From Candidatus Sulfotelmatobacter sp. (GTDB lineage Bacteria; Acidobacteriota; Terriglobia; Terriglobales; Acidobacteriaceae): a DNA stretch of 64,000 bases. The notes beneath the pieces are model-generated. The model was given only the letters and a program-made list of their open reading frames with translations, did not search any database and was not told the DNA's origin. Positions 1 to 9,980 of the stretch are shown piece after piece. The stretch spans positions 1-64,000 of the forward strand of contig JAOAPI010000130.1 of NCBI GenBank assembly GCA_025462865.1. Direction: 5' to 3'. Both the position numbers and the translations under genes were made by a program. The number at the start of each line of letters is the position of its first letter. The stretch's first letter is position 1.

Positions 1-1
1 C

Positions 2-715
2 ACTGCCCGGCAGCATCGAATCCTGAGCAACGAAGGTATCCGCACCGCTGTTTTACGTGCGAGCGTGGATACCTCGAAACGCGAAGCCTGGTATGCGCGA
101 CAAATTAAGGAAGGAATACAGGTCGTAATCTCCCATCCCAAGCTGGTTGAAACCGGACTCGATCTCCTAGACTTCCCTACCATCCTTTTCTACGAGTCGG
201 GATATTCGCTGCACACTTTGCGGCAAGCCAGCCGCCGTTCTTGGCGCATCGGACAGAGGCAACCGGTGCGGGTGAAGTTTCTTTGTTACGAAGGAACCAT
301 GCAGACGGCCTGTCTGCGCCTGATGGGAAAGAAACTTTTAGTGGCGCTCACCATGGAGGGCAAGTTCGCGGGCGAAGGATTACAGAACATCGACGAAGAC
401 GACGACATGCTCTCGGCGATGGCACGCGAACTGGTCGAGAGAAACGGAATCGGGGAGACGGCCGATGCCGTCTGGAAGTCCCTCAACGCGGAACACCAGA
501 AACTGTTTCCCGCAACCGCTCGTTCCGACGGAGATGTCTCCCCGATCGAAGCACCGGCTATCTTGCCGGGCGCTCAGCCTGAACACGCGGCCCTTGTCGG
601 AGCGGCCATCGCTGGGAGTTCGGTCTTGATCTTCGGGCAACGACCCGGTTCCCTGTCGGGCAGAAGGCCGCGGGGGAAGCCGGCTGTCCCGGAGCAAGCG
701 TCGCTGTTCGGATGA
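2..715 (+). CDS. Snf2-type helicase, C-terminal part (5' truncated by window)
   Basis: The reading frame is open to the left edge, so only the last ~237 residues are present. Superfamily 2 motifs are visible: a motif V-like stretch (VVISHPKLVETGLDLL) and a motif VI-like stretch (QASRRSWRIGQRQPVRVKFL), as in the helicase C-lobe of Snf2/RapA-like ATPases. The tail after about residue 140 is low-complexity and not recognised. Known role of the family: ATP-driven translocation on or remodelling of DNA-protein complexes. A Snf2 helicase followed by a DUF932 gene is an arrangement often seen on plasmids and integrated elements, which suggests an accessory origin. Codon 65 (GTG) is an internal valine, not a start. 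Confidence 0.8.
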   Translation, partial: TARQHRILSNEGIRTAVLRASVDTSKREAWYARQIKEGIQVVISHPKLVETGLDLLDFPTILFYESGYSLHTLRQASRRSWRIGQRQPVRVKFLCYEGTMQTACLRLMGKKLLVALTMEGKFAGEGLQNIDEDDDMLSAMARELVERNGIGETADAVWKSLNAEHQKLFPATARSDGDVSPIEAPAILPGAQPEHAALVGAAIAGSSVLIFGQRPGSLSGRRPRGKPAVPEQASLFG

Positions 716-797
716 TGTGAGCTGAGGTTGCGAACACGCCCCGCCTTTTTCCCGCCCTTCAGAAATCGCAGTTCAAATCAACAAGGAGGAAAGCAGT

Positions 798-1532
798 ATG
801 TCAGAAACGAGTACGCTCATTGGCTATAGCGGCCGAACGATTGGCCGCGAAGAACTAACCCTGGTGCCGACACCAGCCGCAACGGAAACGCACCGTCCGA
901 TCCCGCACCACGAGATCGTACGCGCCTTGGTCGAGACTCTTGGGTTTCGCCACATCGGAGTTGTCCATGACGAGTACGCAGTATCACCGGATGGCATGAA
1001 AGTCTTCGGTGTCCTCGATCTCGAAACCGAGATGCAAGGATGCCGCTTCTCCATCGGGCTGCGCAACTCGCATGACAAGAGCATGCGTCTGGCGATGACC
1101 TGTGGCTATCGCGTGTTCGTATGCTCGAACATGGCGTTTGCCGGAGACTTCACTCCGGTGCTCGCAAAACACTCAAAGTCGTTTTCGCTGATCGACTGCA
1201 TTTCGGTCGGGGTCGACCGGATGCAGCGAAACTTCGAGCCGATGCGAAAGCAGGTGGAAACCTGGCAGAGAAGTGAATTGACGGACGTCACCGCTAAAGT
1301 AGTCATCTACGAGGCGTTCGTGGAGGGTAGGCTGGAAGCTCCCAAACATCTTGCCCGCACCGTCCATGACCTGTATTTCGAGCCTAGGTACGAGGAATTC
1401 CGGCCGCGAACGATCTGGAGTCTCTCGAACGCGTTTACCTCCTCATTCAAGGAACTGGACGCCATCCCGCAATTCAAGGCTACGGCCAAGCTCGGGGAAT
1501 TCCTAGAAGCTCGGTTCTCAGGAGCGTTCTAG
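798..1532 (+). CDS. DUF932 (phage/plasmid-like) protein
   Basis: A 244-residue protein with the DUF932 core (HIGVVHDEYAVSPDGMKVFG and SKSFSLIDCISVGVDRMQR regions). The family is common on plasmids, phages and integrative elements and its biochemical role is unknown. The ATG follows a strong ribosome site (AAGGAGGA about 8 bases upstream). It lies 82 bp after the helicase gene and is probably cotranscribed with it. A shortened relic of the same gene lies at about 26.14 kb, with matching DNA around the conserved core and the downstream hairpin. Confidence 0.85.
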   Translation: MSETSTLIGYSGRTIGREELTLVPTPAATETHRPIPHHEIVRALVETLGFRHIGVVHDEYAVSPDGMKVFGVLDLETEMQGCRFSIGLRNSHDKSMRLAMTCGYRVFVCSNMAFAGDFTPVLAKHSKSFSLIDCISVGVDRMQRNFEPMRKQVETWQRSELTDVTAKVVIYEAFVEGRLEAPKHLARTVHDLYFEPRYEEFRPRTIWSLSNAFTSSFKELDAIPQFKATAKLGEFLEARFSGAF

Positions 1533-1538
1533 CTGGTA

Positions 1539-1566
1539 GGGCGGTTGCGGCGGCCGCCCCATTTTA
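1539..1566 (+). terminator. Hairpin after the DUF932 gene
   Basis: GGGCGG (1539-1544) pairs with CCGCCC (1554-1559), followed by a short T-rich run (ATTTTAT). It sits 7 bp after the DUF932 stop codon. The hairpin at 26241-26268 occupies the equivalent place in the relic copy, and its stem sequence differs while pairing is preserved, which supports a real structure. Confidence 0.6.
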
Positions 1567-1661
1567 TCAGCGAACATCGCGCGGAGGATCGAGGTTTCGC
1601 CCGAACTGCTGATTCCCCAAAACCGCGGGCTATTTGGTTCCCAACCCCATCACCACGGCAC

Positions 1662-3101
1662 TTACAGGCCGGGCTGCATTCGCGGCAACACGACTCTTGC
1701 ACGGCACCCTCTCTTTTTGCTCTGATTTAAAAGTTCAATCGAGCCTCCATGGGCCTCGGCAATCTGCCGGCAGAGAACCAAGCCAATGCCGCTGCCCGCA
1801 GGCTTGGTGGTGTAGAAGGGGACAAACGCGTTGCTGGGATTAAGAAACCCGGGCCCGTTGTCATCGATGCTGAAAACCAACTCCTTCTCAGTAACCTCCC
1901 ACTGCATCACCACTTGCGGATCAACGCGGGTAGGGAGCACACTCTCAACTTCTTCGCTCCCCCTTGCGGCATGCGGTGGTTCGAGAGCCGCTTCGACCGC
2001 ATTTCGGACCAGGTTGATGAGCATCTGCTCAAACTGATCGGAATCAATCATCAACTGCGCCTCGGTGCCGGGGATCACTTGCACTCTCAGCCTAGTCTCG
2101 AGGCCAGCAACCCGCTCTACAATCGGGGAGAGATCGGTCTTGCGGAAAACGGGTGGGGGCATCTGGGCCAGTCGACGGTACGCCTGCAAGAAGCGGTTCA
2201 GGGAATCAGCTCGTGTTCCAATAATGGTTAACCCGCGTTCAAAGTCCTGCCTCGCATTCGCATCGGACACGGTCTTGGAGACCTGCGCGTTCAGACTGCC
2301 AGCAATCGATTTAATGGGAGTAAGCGAATTATTGAGTTCGTGGCCAAGCACGCGAATCAGGCGCTGCCAGGCGCCACGTTCCTCTTCCCGCAGAGCACGG
2401 CTCACGTCCGACAGAACGATTAAAGTGTGCGGCACTCCCTTCTGCCGAAAGGAACTCCTCCGTACCAGCCAGCGGGCATTCGGATAGTGGAAGTGCAGTG
2501 GAACCAGGGTTTCGCTCTCCGCCGATAAGCACTTGTCCAGCCCGATCTCCTTCGCAGTCCGCCCCAGCAGTCTCACGGAAGGCTTCTGCAGCAGCTGTTC
2601 TCCAGCCGAGTTCACCAAACGAAGAACTTGATCCGGATCGAATGTGAACAGCGGCACTTCAATCTCTTCGACCACGCGCCGCAGCAGCGCCGTTGCTTCA
2701 ATGGCGCGAATACGCTGGTCGGCGAGCAAGTCGGCCAGGGCATTCACCTCGAGCGAGAGTTCACCGAGCGCATCATCGGTAGCCGCGCCGCGCGCTCGAA
2801 ACGAATAATCTTCTTCACGCAAGGCTGCGATCACATTAGACAGAGTCTGCAGCGGCCGCGTGGTTTGCTCCTGCAGAGCCATCGCCAGCAACCACCACAC
2901 GAACAATTCAGCGAAGGTCAGCGCTATCTTGGACTCTAACAACCAAGGTTGCAGCCACGTGAAGAAGCCGCTGACCAGCATGCCAGGGAGTGCGACAAAG
3001 AGTGAGAAGAGACTGACTCGCCGCTCATACAGCAGGCGAACCCGCTTGCGGGGGGCTTTCCGAAACGTTGGATCGGGTTTCCCTAAAGGGCTAGAGCCCA
3101 T
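1662..3101 (-). CDS. Sensor histidine kinase (NtrY-like)
   Basis: A 479-residue membrane kinase. Two membrane segments lie at about residues 31-53 and 59-77, followed by a HAMP-like linker, a PAS-like domain (~135-235), the H-box with phospho-acceptor His254 (VLGHELNNSLTPIKS), and a C-terminal ATPase with N-box (NLVRNAVEAAL), G1 (IDDNGPGF) and G2 (GSGIGLVLCRQIAEAHGG). It autophosphorylates and should pass phosphate to the response regulator encoded just upstream, whose stop codon it overlaps by 11 bp. It is the last gene of the efflux operon, so the system probably senses envelope or substrate stress and feeds back on its own operon. The signal is unknown. Confidence 0.92.
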   Translation of the reverse strand: MGSSPLGKPDPTFRKAPRKRVRLLYERRVSLFSLFVALPGMLVSGFFTWLQPWLLESKIALTFAELFVWWLLAMALQEQTTRPLQTLSNVIAALREEDYSFRARGAATDDALGELSLEVNALADLLADQRIRAIEATALLRRVVEEIEVPLFTFDPDQVLRLVNSAGEQLLQKPSVRLLGRTAKEIGLDKCLSAESETLVPLHFHYPNARWLVRRSSFRQKGVPHTLIVLSDVSRALREEERGAWQRLIRVLGHELNNSLTPIKSIAGSLNAQVSKTVSDANARQDFERGLTIIGTRADSLNRFLQAYRRLAQMPPPVFRKTDLSPIVERVAGLETRLRVQVIPGTEAQLMIDSDQFEQMLINLVRNAVEAALEPPHAARGSEEVESVLPTRVDPQVVMQWEVTEKELVFSIDDNGPGFLNPSNAFVPFYTTKPAGSGIGLVLCRQIAEAHGGSIELLNQSKKRGCRARVVLPRMQPGL

Positions 3102-4494
3102 ACTTTTCCATCCGCCGGTAAAGAGCTCCTCGACTGAGCCCTAACACTTCAGCGGCTTGGCTAATATTACCCTGACAACGCTGCAGCGCCTTCCGGATCA
3201 GAATGGCTTCCACGGATTCAAGGCTGAGTTCTTCGAGATTCTGGTTCGGCGGACGCAGCGCGTCTAATCCCAGGTCGGCACGCTGAATCTCAGTCCCACG
3301 GCACATCAACACAGCGCGCTCAAGCGTATGTTCCAGTTCGCGGACATTTCCCGGCCAGGCGTATTGCATGAGCAATTGCAAAGCCGAAGCCTCAAATCCC
3401 TGGACCGGGCGCCGGTAACGCGCAGCGTAGCGACAGAGAAAATGCACGGCGAGAACGGGAATGTCTCCCCGGCGCTCCCGCAATGCAGGCACGTGCATCT
3501 CAACCGTATTCAGCCGGAACAACAAGTCTTCGCGAAATTGACCAGATGCACACGCCGCTCTAAGGTCAGTGTTGGTAGCGGAGATTACGCGCACGTCGAT
3601 CCGGCGCGGCCGCGAGGATCCAACCCGCTCAACCTCACCGGCCTCCAGCACACGCAACAGCTTCGCCTGTTGAGGCAGCGGCACATTGCCAATCTCGTCC
3701 AGGAAGATCGTTCCACCGTCCGCCAGCTCGAAGCGTCCGATGCGATCGGAGCGTGCATCCGTGAACGAGCCTTTCACGTGTCCGAAGAGTTCGCTTTCAA
3801 ACAATCCCTCCGGCACAGCGCCCGTATTTACCGCGATCATTGGACGGGAAGCCCGCGCAGAAAGCGCATGCAGCGTCTGCGCCACCACCTCTTTGCCGGT
3901 CCCATGCTCGCCCGTGACCAGAACGTTCGCATCCGAAGGGCCGACGCGTGTCATGGCGTCAAGCAGCGGCTGCATTCCAGGCGCTGTCGCAATAAATTGA
4001 GGCCGCCCTTCCGTCTGCAGCAGTCGATTCTGCGCAGCCAGACGCTCCGCATCCCGGAGCGCGCGGTGCAACTCCACCTGCGTTCTCAAGATCGCCAGCA
4101 GCCGTTCATTTTCCCAGGGCTTCTGAATGAAGTCCCGAGCCCCCCGGCGCATGGCCTCCACTGCCAGATCGATATTGGCCCAAGCCGTCATCACAATCAC
4201 TGGCATCGTACTGTCCAGCGCAACGATCTCCGACAGTAAGTCGAGGCCCTCCCGTCCCGAAGTGGTGTCGCGCGTGTAGTTCAGGTCAATCAGCACGGAA
4301 TCGTAGGAGTTGGTGGCCAGCGCTTCCCGCGCCAGCACCGGCGATCTCGCCGTCTCCACCACATAACCCTGCGGACGAAGCAGCAGTTCGATGGCCTCGA
4401 GCACATGCTGCTGGTCATCGGCGGCCAGGATGCGGGGACGATCCTTCTTCGTCTTCGGCGCGATGGCGATCTCTTCCGGCCTGGCAATTTGCAT
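3091..4494 (-). CDS. Sigma-54-dependent response regulator (NtrC family)
   Basis: 467 residues, counted from the ATG at 4494; a TTG two codons earlier directly follows the TolC stop. The receiver domain has phospho-acceptor Asp70 and Lys125. The AAA+ domain has Walker A GEHGTGKE (195-202), Walker B TIFLDEI (262-268) and a sigma-54 contact loop reading GSFTDA (242-247) instead of the canonical GAFTGA. A Fis-type helix-turn-helix closes the protein (GNISQAAEVLGLSRGALYRR). Family knowledge: such proteins oligomerise on phosphorylation and remodel sigma-54 polymerase. It sits between the TolC-like gene and its cognate kinase and probably controls the efflux operon. The altered loop could weaken or change sigma-54 contact. 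Confidence 0.93.
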   Translation of the reverse strand: MQIARPEEIAIAPKTKKDRPRILAADDQQHVLEAIELLLRPQGYVVETARSPVLAREALATNSYDSVLIDLNYTRDTTSGREGLDLLSEIVALDSTMPVIVMTAWANIDLAVEAMRRGARDFIQKPWENERLLAILRTQVELHRALRDAERLAAQNRLLQTEGRPQFIATAPGMQPLLDAMTRVGPSDANVLVTGEHGTGKEVVAQTLHALSARASRPMIAVNTGAVPEGLFESELFGHVKGSFTDARSDRIGRFELADGGTIFLDEIGNVPLPQQAKLLRVLEAGEVERVGSSRPRRIDVRVISATNTDLRAACASGQFREDLLFRLNTVEMHVPALRERRGDIPVLAVHFLCRYAARYRRPVQGFEASALQLLMQYAWPGNVRELEHTLERAVLMCRGTEIQRADLGLDALRPPNQNLEELSLESVEAILIRKALQRCQGNISQAAEVLGLSRGALYRRMEKYGL

Positions 4495-4500
4495 GCTCAA

Positions 4501-6453
4501 TTATGGACTCGTCGCGCTGACGCTGCCATTCACCGCATCCTGCAGCAGGATGCCATTATGTTTCAACGTCGTTCCCGTGGCGCGATCCAGTTCCACCTTC
4601 GCCTTTTCGTGGATGGTCACGGCGCTCACCAGATCTAATGCAGCCAGTGAAAGATCACGCTGCGCTGTGAGTGTCTGATAACTCGATCCCGCTCCCAGTT
4701 CCTGTTCCTTCCCCGTGATTTCAAACGTGCGCTGCGCCAGGTCCCGCGCCTTGCGGGCGGCTTCCACTCTCGCACCGGTTTGTTCCAGCGCATACTGCGC
4801 ATTGCGAACCTCAATGCGGACCTGCTTTTTCAGCTGCTCCCGCCTCAGTTCCGCCTGGCGGTATTCGAGCTCGGAACGAAATTGATCAGCTTTCGCCACA
4901 CGGTTCCGGAGGGGAAGATTCAGGTTCAACCCGATATAGTAATCCGGGGATGAATTGTTGAACGTGTTTCCCATTGCTCCCGCGAAATCAACCGGCACAT
5001 TGGAAGTGCATCCTTGACACAGAGGATTCAGCGGCCCCGCCAGCCCTGAGCCGCCGTAGAACCCTACCAGTGAGAGCGATGGCAGCAATGCATTGCGTGC
5101 CGCTCTGCGGCTGATCTGGCGGTTGACCAGGTCTACGTCAGTCTCAGCCAGCTCGGGGCGGTGCTGCAAAGCTTCTGCAATCAAATCCTGAATCGGCGAA
5201 ACAATCTGGATTTGATCGGTCTTCGTGCGGTCCGTTGGAATAACCGGCATCGCTTCCAGAAGCGGATCGGACAAATTCTTGGTCACCGCATTCTTCATGA
5301 GGGTTTCTTGCAGTTCAAGGCTCGTCCGGGCGACAGTCAGATCCTGATCGCGCTTTGAAACTTCAGCTTCGGCTCGCATCACATCCAGCTGCGGAATGCT
5401 CTCCAGTTGTAGCTGTTTGCGCGCATTCCCCAGAGTCTGTCGAGCGAAAGCGGAAGATTGCTCGTTGACCTGCGTCTGCTCGTAGGCGCTGACCAGATCC
5501 CAATAAATATTCTCGATCTGCGTGACTGTGGCGATGACCTGATCTTTGAATGCGATATCGGAAATTTTCTTGTTATTGCGCGCGATGCGAAGATAGCGCA
5601 GGTTTGGCCCGAAGCCGAAGCCTGCCAGCAACTCCTGCTGGATCGTAAAGCGAAACATCCCGCTGGTGGCGGGCGACAGAAAAAGAAAAGGGCTATTGGT
5701 TGACTGGCGGTTATTGTTGAACTGGAAAGAAATGTTCGTCCCCGTCGAAAACGCCTGCAGGTAGCTAAAACTGAACTGGCCTGTATTCAATTGCAGCGAA
5801 GGCACGCCGTAAATTTGCAGGTTGGCCAGCGGTGTGGTCTGATGTTCCGCTCCCACCGAAGCAGTAATTGCCGGATCATACGATGACACCACAGTGCCGG
5901 CTCCCAAAGTGGATTGAACCAAACCAGAAGCGCCTGCCCCCGCGCCGCCCGCCCCGCTGGATGTTCCGCCGGCCCCGGCCCCTGGAGCTCCCGTGCCAAA
6001 GCCTCCCACACCACCACCTGGAGTTCCTTGCACCACTCCCGTATTCACACCGCGGAAAAACCCTCCTGCCTGGGTACGCAGAATATCGGTGTCGGCAATG
6101 GGCAAGTTGTAGCGGGCGATGGCCAAATCGAGATTGTTTTCCAGCGCAAGATCAATCGCATCTTTCAACGAAAGATAAAGCTTGCCATCCCGGACGAGTT
6201 GCAAAAGCCGCGTCGAGTTCGCGAGTTCAGGCTCTGGCACCGTGTTCGGCGAATACGCATCGAGTGGGTTATGAGATTTCGGCATCTCAAACTGAAGGCG
6301 CCCAGCGCTCTGTGGAACCGTGTCCGAGCCTTGTGTCTGGGATCGCGGCGGCGAAGGCATCGCCGCCTGCCCCCACCCGTTGCCCGCCAACATCCCCCCC
6401 ACACACAGAACGGCGATCCTCCGTTGCCACCAACCAGAACCCTGGAACCTCAC
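4501..6453 (-). CDS. TolC-family outer-membrane efflux protein
   Basis: About 650 residues with two OEP repeats of long helices, e.g. the RIEVRNAQYALEQTGARVEA region near the C-terminus. I choose the GTG at 6453 because it forms a GTGA overlap with the ATPase stop codon and places a signal peptide (RRIAVLCVGGMLAGNGWGQA) at the N-terminus; an upstream ATG at 6513 would put 20 charged residues before the signal. The protein is longer than a typical TolC (~450-500) owing to an N-terminal extension and a Gly/Ala/Ser-rich insert around residues 135-175. It provides the outer-membrane channel of the tripartite exporter encoded upstream. Confidence 0.9.
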   Translation of the reverse strand: MRFQGSGWWQRRIAVLCVGGMLAGNGWGQAAMPSPPRSQTQGSDTVPQSAGRLQFEMPKSHNPLDAYSPNTVPEPELANSTRLLQLVRDGKLYLSLKDAIDLALENNLDLAIARYNLPIADTDILRTQAGGFFRGVNTGVVQGTPGGGVGGFGTGAPGAGAGGTSSGAGGAGAGASGLVQSTLGAGTVVSSYDPAITASVGAEHQTTPLANLQIYGVPSLQLNTGQFSFSYLQAFSTGTNISFQFNNNRQSTNSPFLFLSPATSGMFRFTIQQELLAGFGFGPNLRYLRIARNNKKISDIAFKDQVIATVTQIENIYWDLVSAYEQTQVNEQSSAFARQTLGNARKQLQLESIPQLDVMRAEAEVSKRDQDLTVARTSLELQETLMKNAVTKNLSDPLLEAMPVIPTDRTKTDQIQIVSPIQDLIAEALQHRPELAETDVDLVNRQISRRAARNALLPSLSLVGFYGGSGLAGPLNPLCQGCTSNVPVDFAGAMGNTFNNSSPDYYIGLNLNLPLRNRVAKADQFRSELEYRQAELRREQLKKQVRIEVRNAQYALEQTGARVEAARKARDLAQRTFEITGKEQELGAGSSYQTLTAQRDLSLAALDLVSAVTIHEKAKVELDRATGTTLKHNGILLQDAVNGSVSATSP

Positions 6454-7190
6454 GATGCGCTTACCTCCACCGGTTGGGTAAGTACCGGATTGGCTGTATC
6501 TCCCACCAGCCATCCATCCCGCAATTGAATGGTGCGGCTGCCGTAAGCCGCGTTCGCTTCCGAGTGCGTAACCTGCACGATGGTTGTTCCCTGTTGGTTC
6601 AGCTCACGAAAGAGTTCCATAATCTCTTTGGCTTGGCTGGAATGCAGATTTCCAGTCGGCTCATCGGCCAGCACGAGCTGCGGCTTGTGAATCACGGCTC
6701 GTGCCACACCCACCAGCTGCTGTTGACCGCCCGAAAGCTGGCTGGGATACAGATCTTTTTTCGCCACAATCTGGAAGCGATCGAGCGTGTCCGCCACCAA
6801 ACTCTGCCGCTGCCCGCGCGGAATATCCTTATACGAAAGCGGCAGATCAATATTTTCCTCAACGGTCAGGTCGTCGAGCAGATGGTAGCTCTGGAACACC
6901 ATGCCCACATTCCGCTTCGCCACCTCGCCTCTCAGCTTGCGCTTCAGATGGTGAACCGCTTCCTCGCGAAACCAGTACTCCCCGGTCCACTGGTCGTCCA
7001 ATAGCGCGAGCACGTTAAGCAGCGACGACTTCCCTGCTCCCGATGGTCCCATCACGGTGATAAATTCTCCCTGCTGAATGGCGAGATTCACACGGCGCAA
7101 CACCCAGGTGTAGCCCGCGCCGGTCTTGTAATTGCGTTCGATATTTTTCAGTTGAATCATTTTCACTCTCAATTCAGAGGTCTTACTCAT
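6450..7190 (-). CDS. ABC transporter ATP-binding protein 2 (MacB/LolD type)
   Basis: 246 residues. Walker [10 protein letters not shown] (48-56), Q-loop VFQSYHLL, signature [15 protein letters not shown], Walker [11 protein letters not shown] and H-loop VTHSE are present. Two departures from the usual LolD/MacB pattern are visible: the residue after LSGGQQQ is Leu instead of Arg, and the D-loop reads GNLHS instead of GNLDS. Its ATG sits inside the stop region of the collapsed permease just upstream (TATGAGTAA), an ancestral translational coupling. It would energise FtsX/MacB-type permeases. Because its immediate permease partner is broken, it may serve the other ADOP permeases or be losing function. 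Confidence 0.9.
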   Translation of the reverse strand: MSKTSELRVKMIQLKNIERNYKTGAGYTWVLRRVNLAIQQGEFITVMGPSGAGKSSLLNVLALLDDQWTGEYWFREEAVHHLKRKLRGEVAKRNVGMVFQSYHLLDDLTVEENIDLPLSYKDIPRGQRQSLVADTLDRFQIVAKKDLYPSQLSGGQQQLVGVARAVIHKPQLVLADEPTGNLHSSQAKEIMELFRELNQQGTTIVQVTHSEANAAYGSRTIQLRDGWLVGDTANPVLTQPVEVSAS

Positions 7191-7546
7191 ACCTCAGCGC
7201 CACCATGGGATCGACCTTCGCCGCCCGGTGCGCCGGGATATAACTCGCGGACATTCCGACCACAACAAATAGTATTGAGATACCGATAAACGTAGCCGGG
7301 TCGGTAGCTCTGACCTGGAACACCCGCCATCATTTCGTCGAATCGCACCGGCGTAGCTCCCTCGATGACAATTACCAGCCGTCCAAGCGCTTTGAGCAAG
7401 ACCGCGTGTACGACGGAAAAGATTGCGGTATTACTCCCAATTCCAAGGGTGAGCGTAAGCAATGCAACCGCAGTGAATCCTGGATTCTTCCGCAATTGCC
7501 GCAACGCATAACGAAGGTCTTGGAAGATGGCATTCATGTCATTCAC
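7183..7546 (-). pseudogene. Collapsed ADOP permease (internal deletion plus frameshift)
   Basis: The first ~70 codons from the ATG at 7546 encode a normal ADOP N-terminus ([20 protein letters not shown]). In another frame, the last ~45 codons encode a normal ADOP C-terminus: [17 protein letters not shown], then a membrane segment, then [13 protein letters not shown] and TAA at 7183. About 700 central residues are missing, and the junction near 7320-7350 shifts the frame. The ATG overlaps the stop of permease E by four bases (ATGA), so it was an ordinary member of the operon. The deletion probably arose by recombination or slippage among the tandem paralogues. Confidence 0.88.
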
Positions 7547-9972
7547 TCATTGCGTAGCGCAACCATGGGATTGACCCGGGTCGCGCGATACGCGGGAACA
7601 TAGCTCGCGAGCAGTACCGAGGTCATGAGCACCAGGCATACCCCTCCAAACGTAGTCGCGTCCGTCGGAGTAACACCGAACAGCAAGCTGGCAATCACTC
7701 GTCCGGCTGCCACTGCACCGGCAACTCCCAGGGCCGCCCCAATCACTGCCAGCCTCATACCGCTGTTGAGAATGAGGCGCAGAACATCTTTCTGCTGCGC
7801 GCCCAACGCCATGCGGAGTCCCAACTCCCGTGTCCGTTGCGCCACGGAATATGCCAGCAAGGCATAGAGACCCAGCACCGCCAGCAGCAAAGCCAAACCG
7901 GCAAACGCGCCCAGCAGGTATGCGGGATAGGAGCGCAGCAGGATCGTGGGGGATTCCGCGATGATCTGGGCCATACTGGCGATCGCGTAAACCGGCACAT
8001 CCGAGTCAATTTCCCTGACGGCATGGGTTATGGCGTTGGCTAGTGTCGCAGGAGCTTGCTGGGTTCGTACCACCACGCTGAAAGCGGCCGGCGGATCCTG
8101 CTCGAAGCTTTCATAAATCACAGGGCTGGGATTACGGTCCAACCAGCCAACATTTTCATTACCCACCACTCCCACGATTTGCCAGACGTTGGGATCGCTG
8201 GTGTAGGTGAAGTTGATCTGCTTGCCAAGCGGGTCTTGCCGGGGAAATACGGCGTCCGCAAGGGCCTGGTTGATCACGATGACATGAGTCGATCTCTCGG
8301 TGTCCGCGGCATTCAAGAAACGGCCTGCCCGCAATGGAATTCCCATCACCGAAAAATAATTCGTGGTAATGGAACGAGTATTCGCCTCATACTCCGTGCC
8401 ACCGCCACTCTTCGGGTGGTCAACCATATCGAACAGCGAAGTGTTGCCTCCTCCGCTTAGCGGGACAATAGTCACTGCCCCGGCTTCTTTCACTCCGGGG
8501 AGACTATTGATTCTTTGCAGCACCTGGTGCTGGAACCCCAGCTGGCGCGTGCCATCGGTATACGCCTTGTCCGGTAGGGATAGCGCCAGAGTCAGAAGGT
8601 TTTCTGTGTTAAAGCCGGGATCATTGTTCAAGACACGGTTCAGGCTCTTGAGCATCAGGCCCGCACTTACGAGCAGCACAACCGCCAGAGCCACTTCCGA
8701 GATCACCAGCACGCCCCTCAATCGGTGATGAAAGGATCCTGTCGCTGTGCGCCCGGCTTCCTGCAACGACTGGCGAAGATCGATCTTGAAGGTTTGCAGA
8801 ATCGGCGCCAAGCCAAACAGAATCCCTGTCAGCAGCGACAACGCCAGCGAAAACCACAGGATGTTTCCTTGCACTCTCAATCCCTGCAGGGCTGGCATCG
8901 CCAGAAGGTCGGTCTCTGGAACTGCGGCAACAATCGCCGGAACGGCCCAATAGGCGGCCACCAGACCCGCGACTCCGCCGGCAACCGACAGCAGCACGCT
9001 CTCTGTCAGCAGTTGACGGACAAGGCGAGCCCGGCCGGCGCCCAGCGCGCTGCGAATCGAGATCTCCTTTTGCCGAGGCACGGATCGTGCCAGCAGCAAG
9101 CCGGCAATGTTGGCGCACGTGATGAGAAGTACAAATCCTACCGTCGCCATCAGCACGATGACAACCAGCCTCACCGGTCCCAGGAGTTCGTCTCGCAAAG
9201 AGAAGAGCCGCACTGCTACTCCTGCATTGGAATCGGGGTATTGACTCTCCAACCGGTGGGTCACGCTCAACAATGCCGATTGCGCCTGCTGTAATGAAAC
9301 TCCGGACCTTAGCCGGCCAATGGGATACAGCCAATGCGCATTTCTTCGCAGCCTCCAACCTGAAACCTGCAGCGATTGCCAGAAGTCGGCAGAGTTCGTA
9401 GGGCCAAACTGGAATTCCTTGGGAAGCACTCCGACTATTGTGGAAGGCACTCCATCCAGCGTTAGAGTCTTCCCGACGATGATCGGATCGCTGCCGAAGC
9501 GTCTCCGCCATCCGCCATAGGAAAGCAGAACGGAGGCAGTCTTTTGTTCCGTTTCTTCCGATGGTACGAACGTCCGTCCCAAAACCGGGCGCACGCCAAG
9601 CGTCTCGAAGAACCCGGTGCTCGCTACCCCGACCGTCACTTGCACCGCTCCACTGGGCTGCGACAGCGTCATTGTGGTCCGCGAGTAGGCGCCGAGTTGC
9701 GCGAACACCTGGCTGTTTCGCATATCCACAAAGTCGGGATAGGACGCTTCCATCTGCTGAAAGACTCCTGAGGTCCGCGTCTCCCAGACCTGCACTAATT
9801 CCTCCGGCTTCTCGAAGGGAAGCGGTCGCAGCAAAGCCGCGCTGAGAACCGTGAAGACGGCCGTATTAGCGCCAATCCCCAAGGCCAGCATCAGCACGAT
9901 CACGAGGGCAAAGCCCGGACTCTTGCGCAACATGCGCCATCCATAACGGACATCCTGATAGATTGTTTCCAT
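7543..9972 (-). CDS. ADOP-type efflux permease E
   Basis: 809 residues with the duplicated MacB_PCD-FtsX architecture: N-terminal membrane helix (~18-42), periplasmic domain, three-helix FtsX block (~270-420) with [13 protein letters not shown], second periplasmic domain, and a terminal FtsX block with [13 protein letters not shown], ending [10 protein letters not shown]. Ribosome site GAGGT lies 5 bases before the ATG, 8 bp after permease D. This is the acidobacterial duplicated permease family. Such MacB-like permeases are thought to move substrates from the periplasm through MFP-TolC partners by mechanotransmission; no substrate can be deduced. Confidence 0.93.
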   Translation of the reverse strand: METIYQDVRYGWRMLRKSPGFALVIVLMLALGIGANTAVFTVLSAALLRPLPFEKPEELVQVWETRTSGVFQQMEASYPDFVDMRNSQVFAQLGAYSRTTMTLSQPSGAVQVTVGVASTGFFETLGVRPVLGRTFVPSEETEQKTASVLLSYGGWRRRFGSDPIIVGKTLTLDGVPSTIVGVLPKEFQFGPTNSADFWQSLQVSGWRLRRNAHWLYPIGRLRSGVSLQQAQSALLSVTHRLESQYPDSNAGVAVRLFSLRDELLGPVRLVVIVLMATVGFVLLITCANIAGLLLARSVPRQKEISIRSALGAGRARLVRQLLTESVLLSVAGGVAGLVAAYWAVPAIVAAVPETDLLAMPALQGLRVQGNILWFSLALSLLTGILFGLAPILQTFKIDLRQSLQEAGRTATGSFHHRLRGVLVISEVALAVVLLVSAGLMLKSLNRVLNNDPGFNTENLLTLALSLPDKAYTDGTRQLGFQHQVLQRINSLPGVKEAGAVTIVPLSGGGNTSLFDMVDHPKSGGGTEYEANTRSITTNYFSVMGIPLRAGRFLNAADTERSTHVIVINQALADAVFPRQDPLGKQINFTYTSDPNVWQIVGVVGNENVGWLDRNPSPVIYESFEQDPPAAFSVVVRTQQAPATLANAITHAVREIDSDVPVYAIASMAQIIAESPTILLRSYPAYLLGAFAGLALLLAVLGLYALLAYSVAQRTRELGLRMALGAQQKDVLRLILNSGMRLAVIGAALGVAGAVAAGRVIASLLFGVTPTDATTFGGVCLVLMTSVLLASYVPAYRATRVNPMVALRNE

Positions 9973-9980
9973 TTAGTACC

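Noticed and set aside
5868-7004. 378-codon open frame on the plus strand
   Set aside because: Runs antisense through the TolC-like and ATPase genes with no recognisable protein features.
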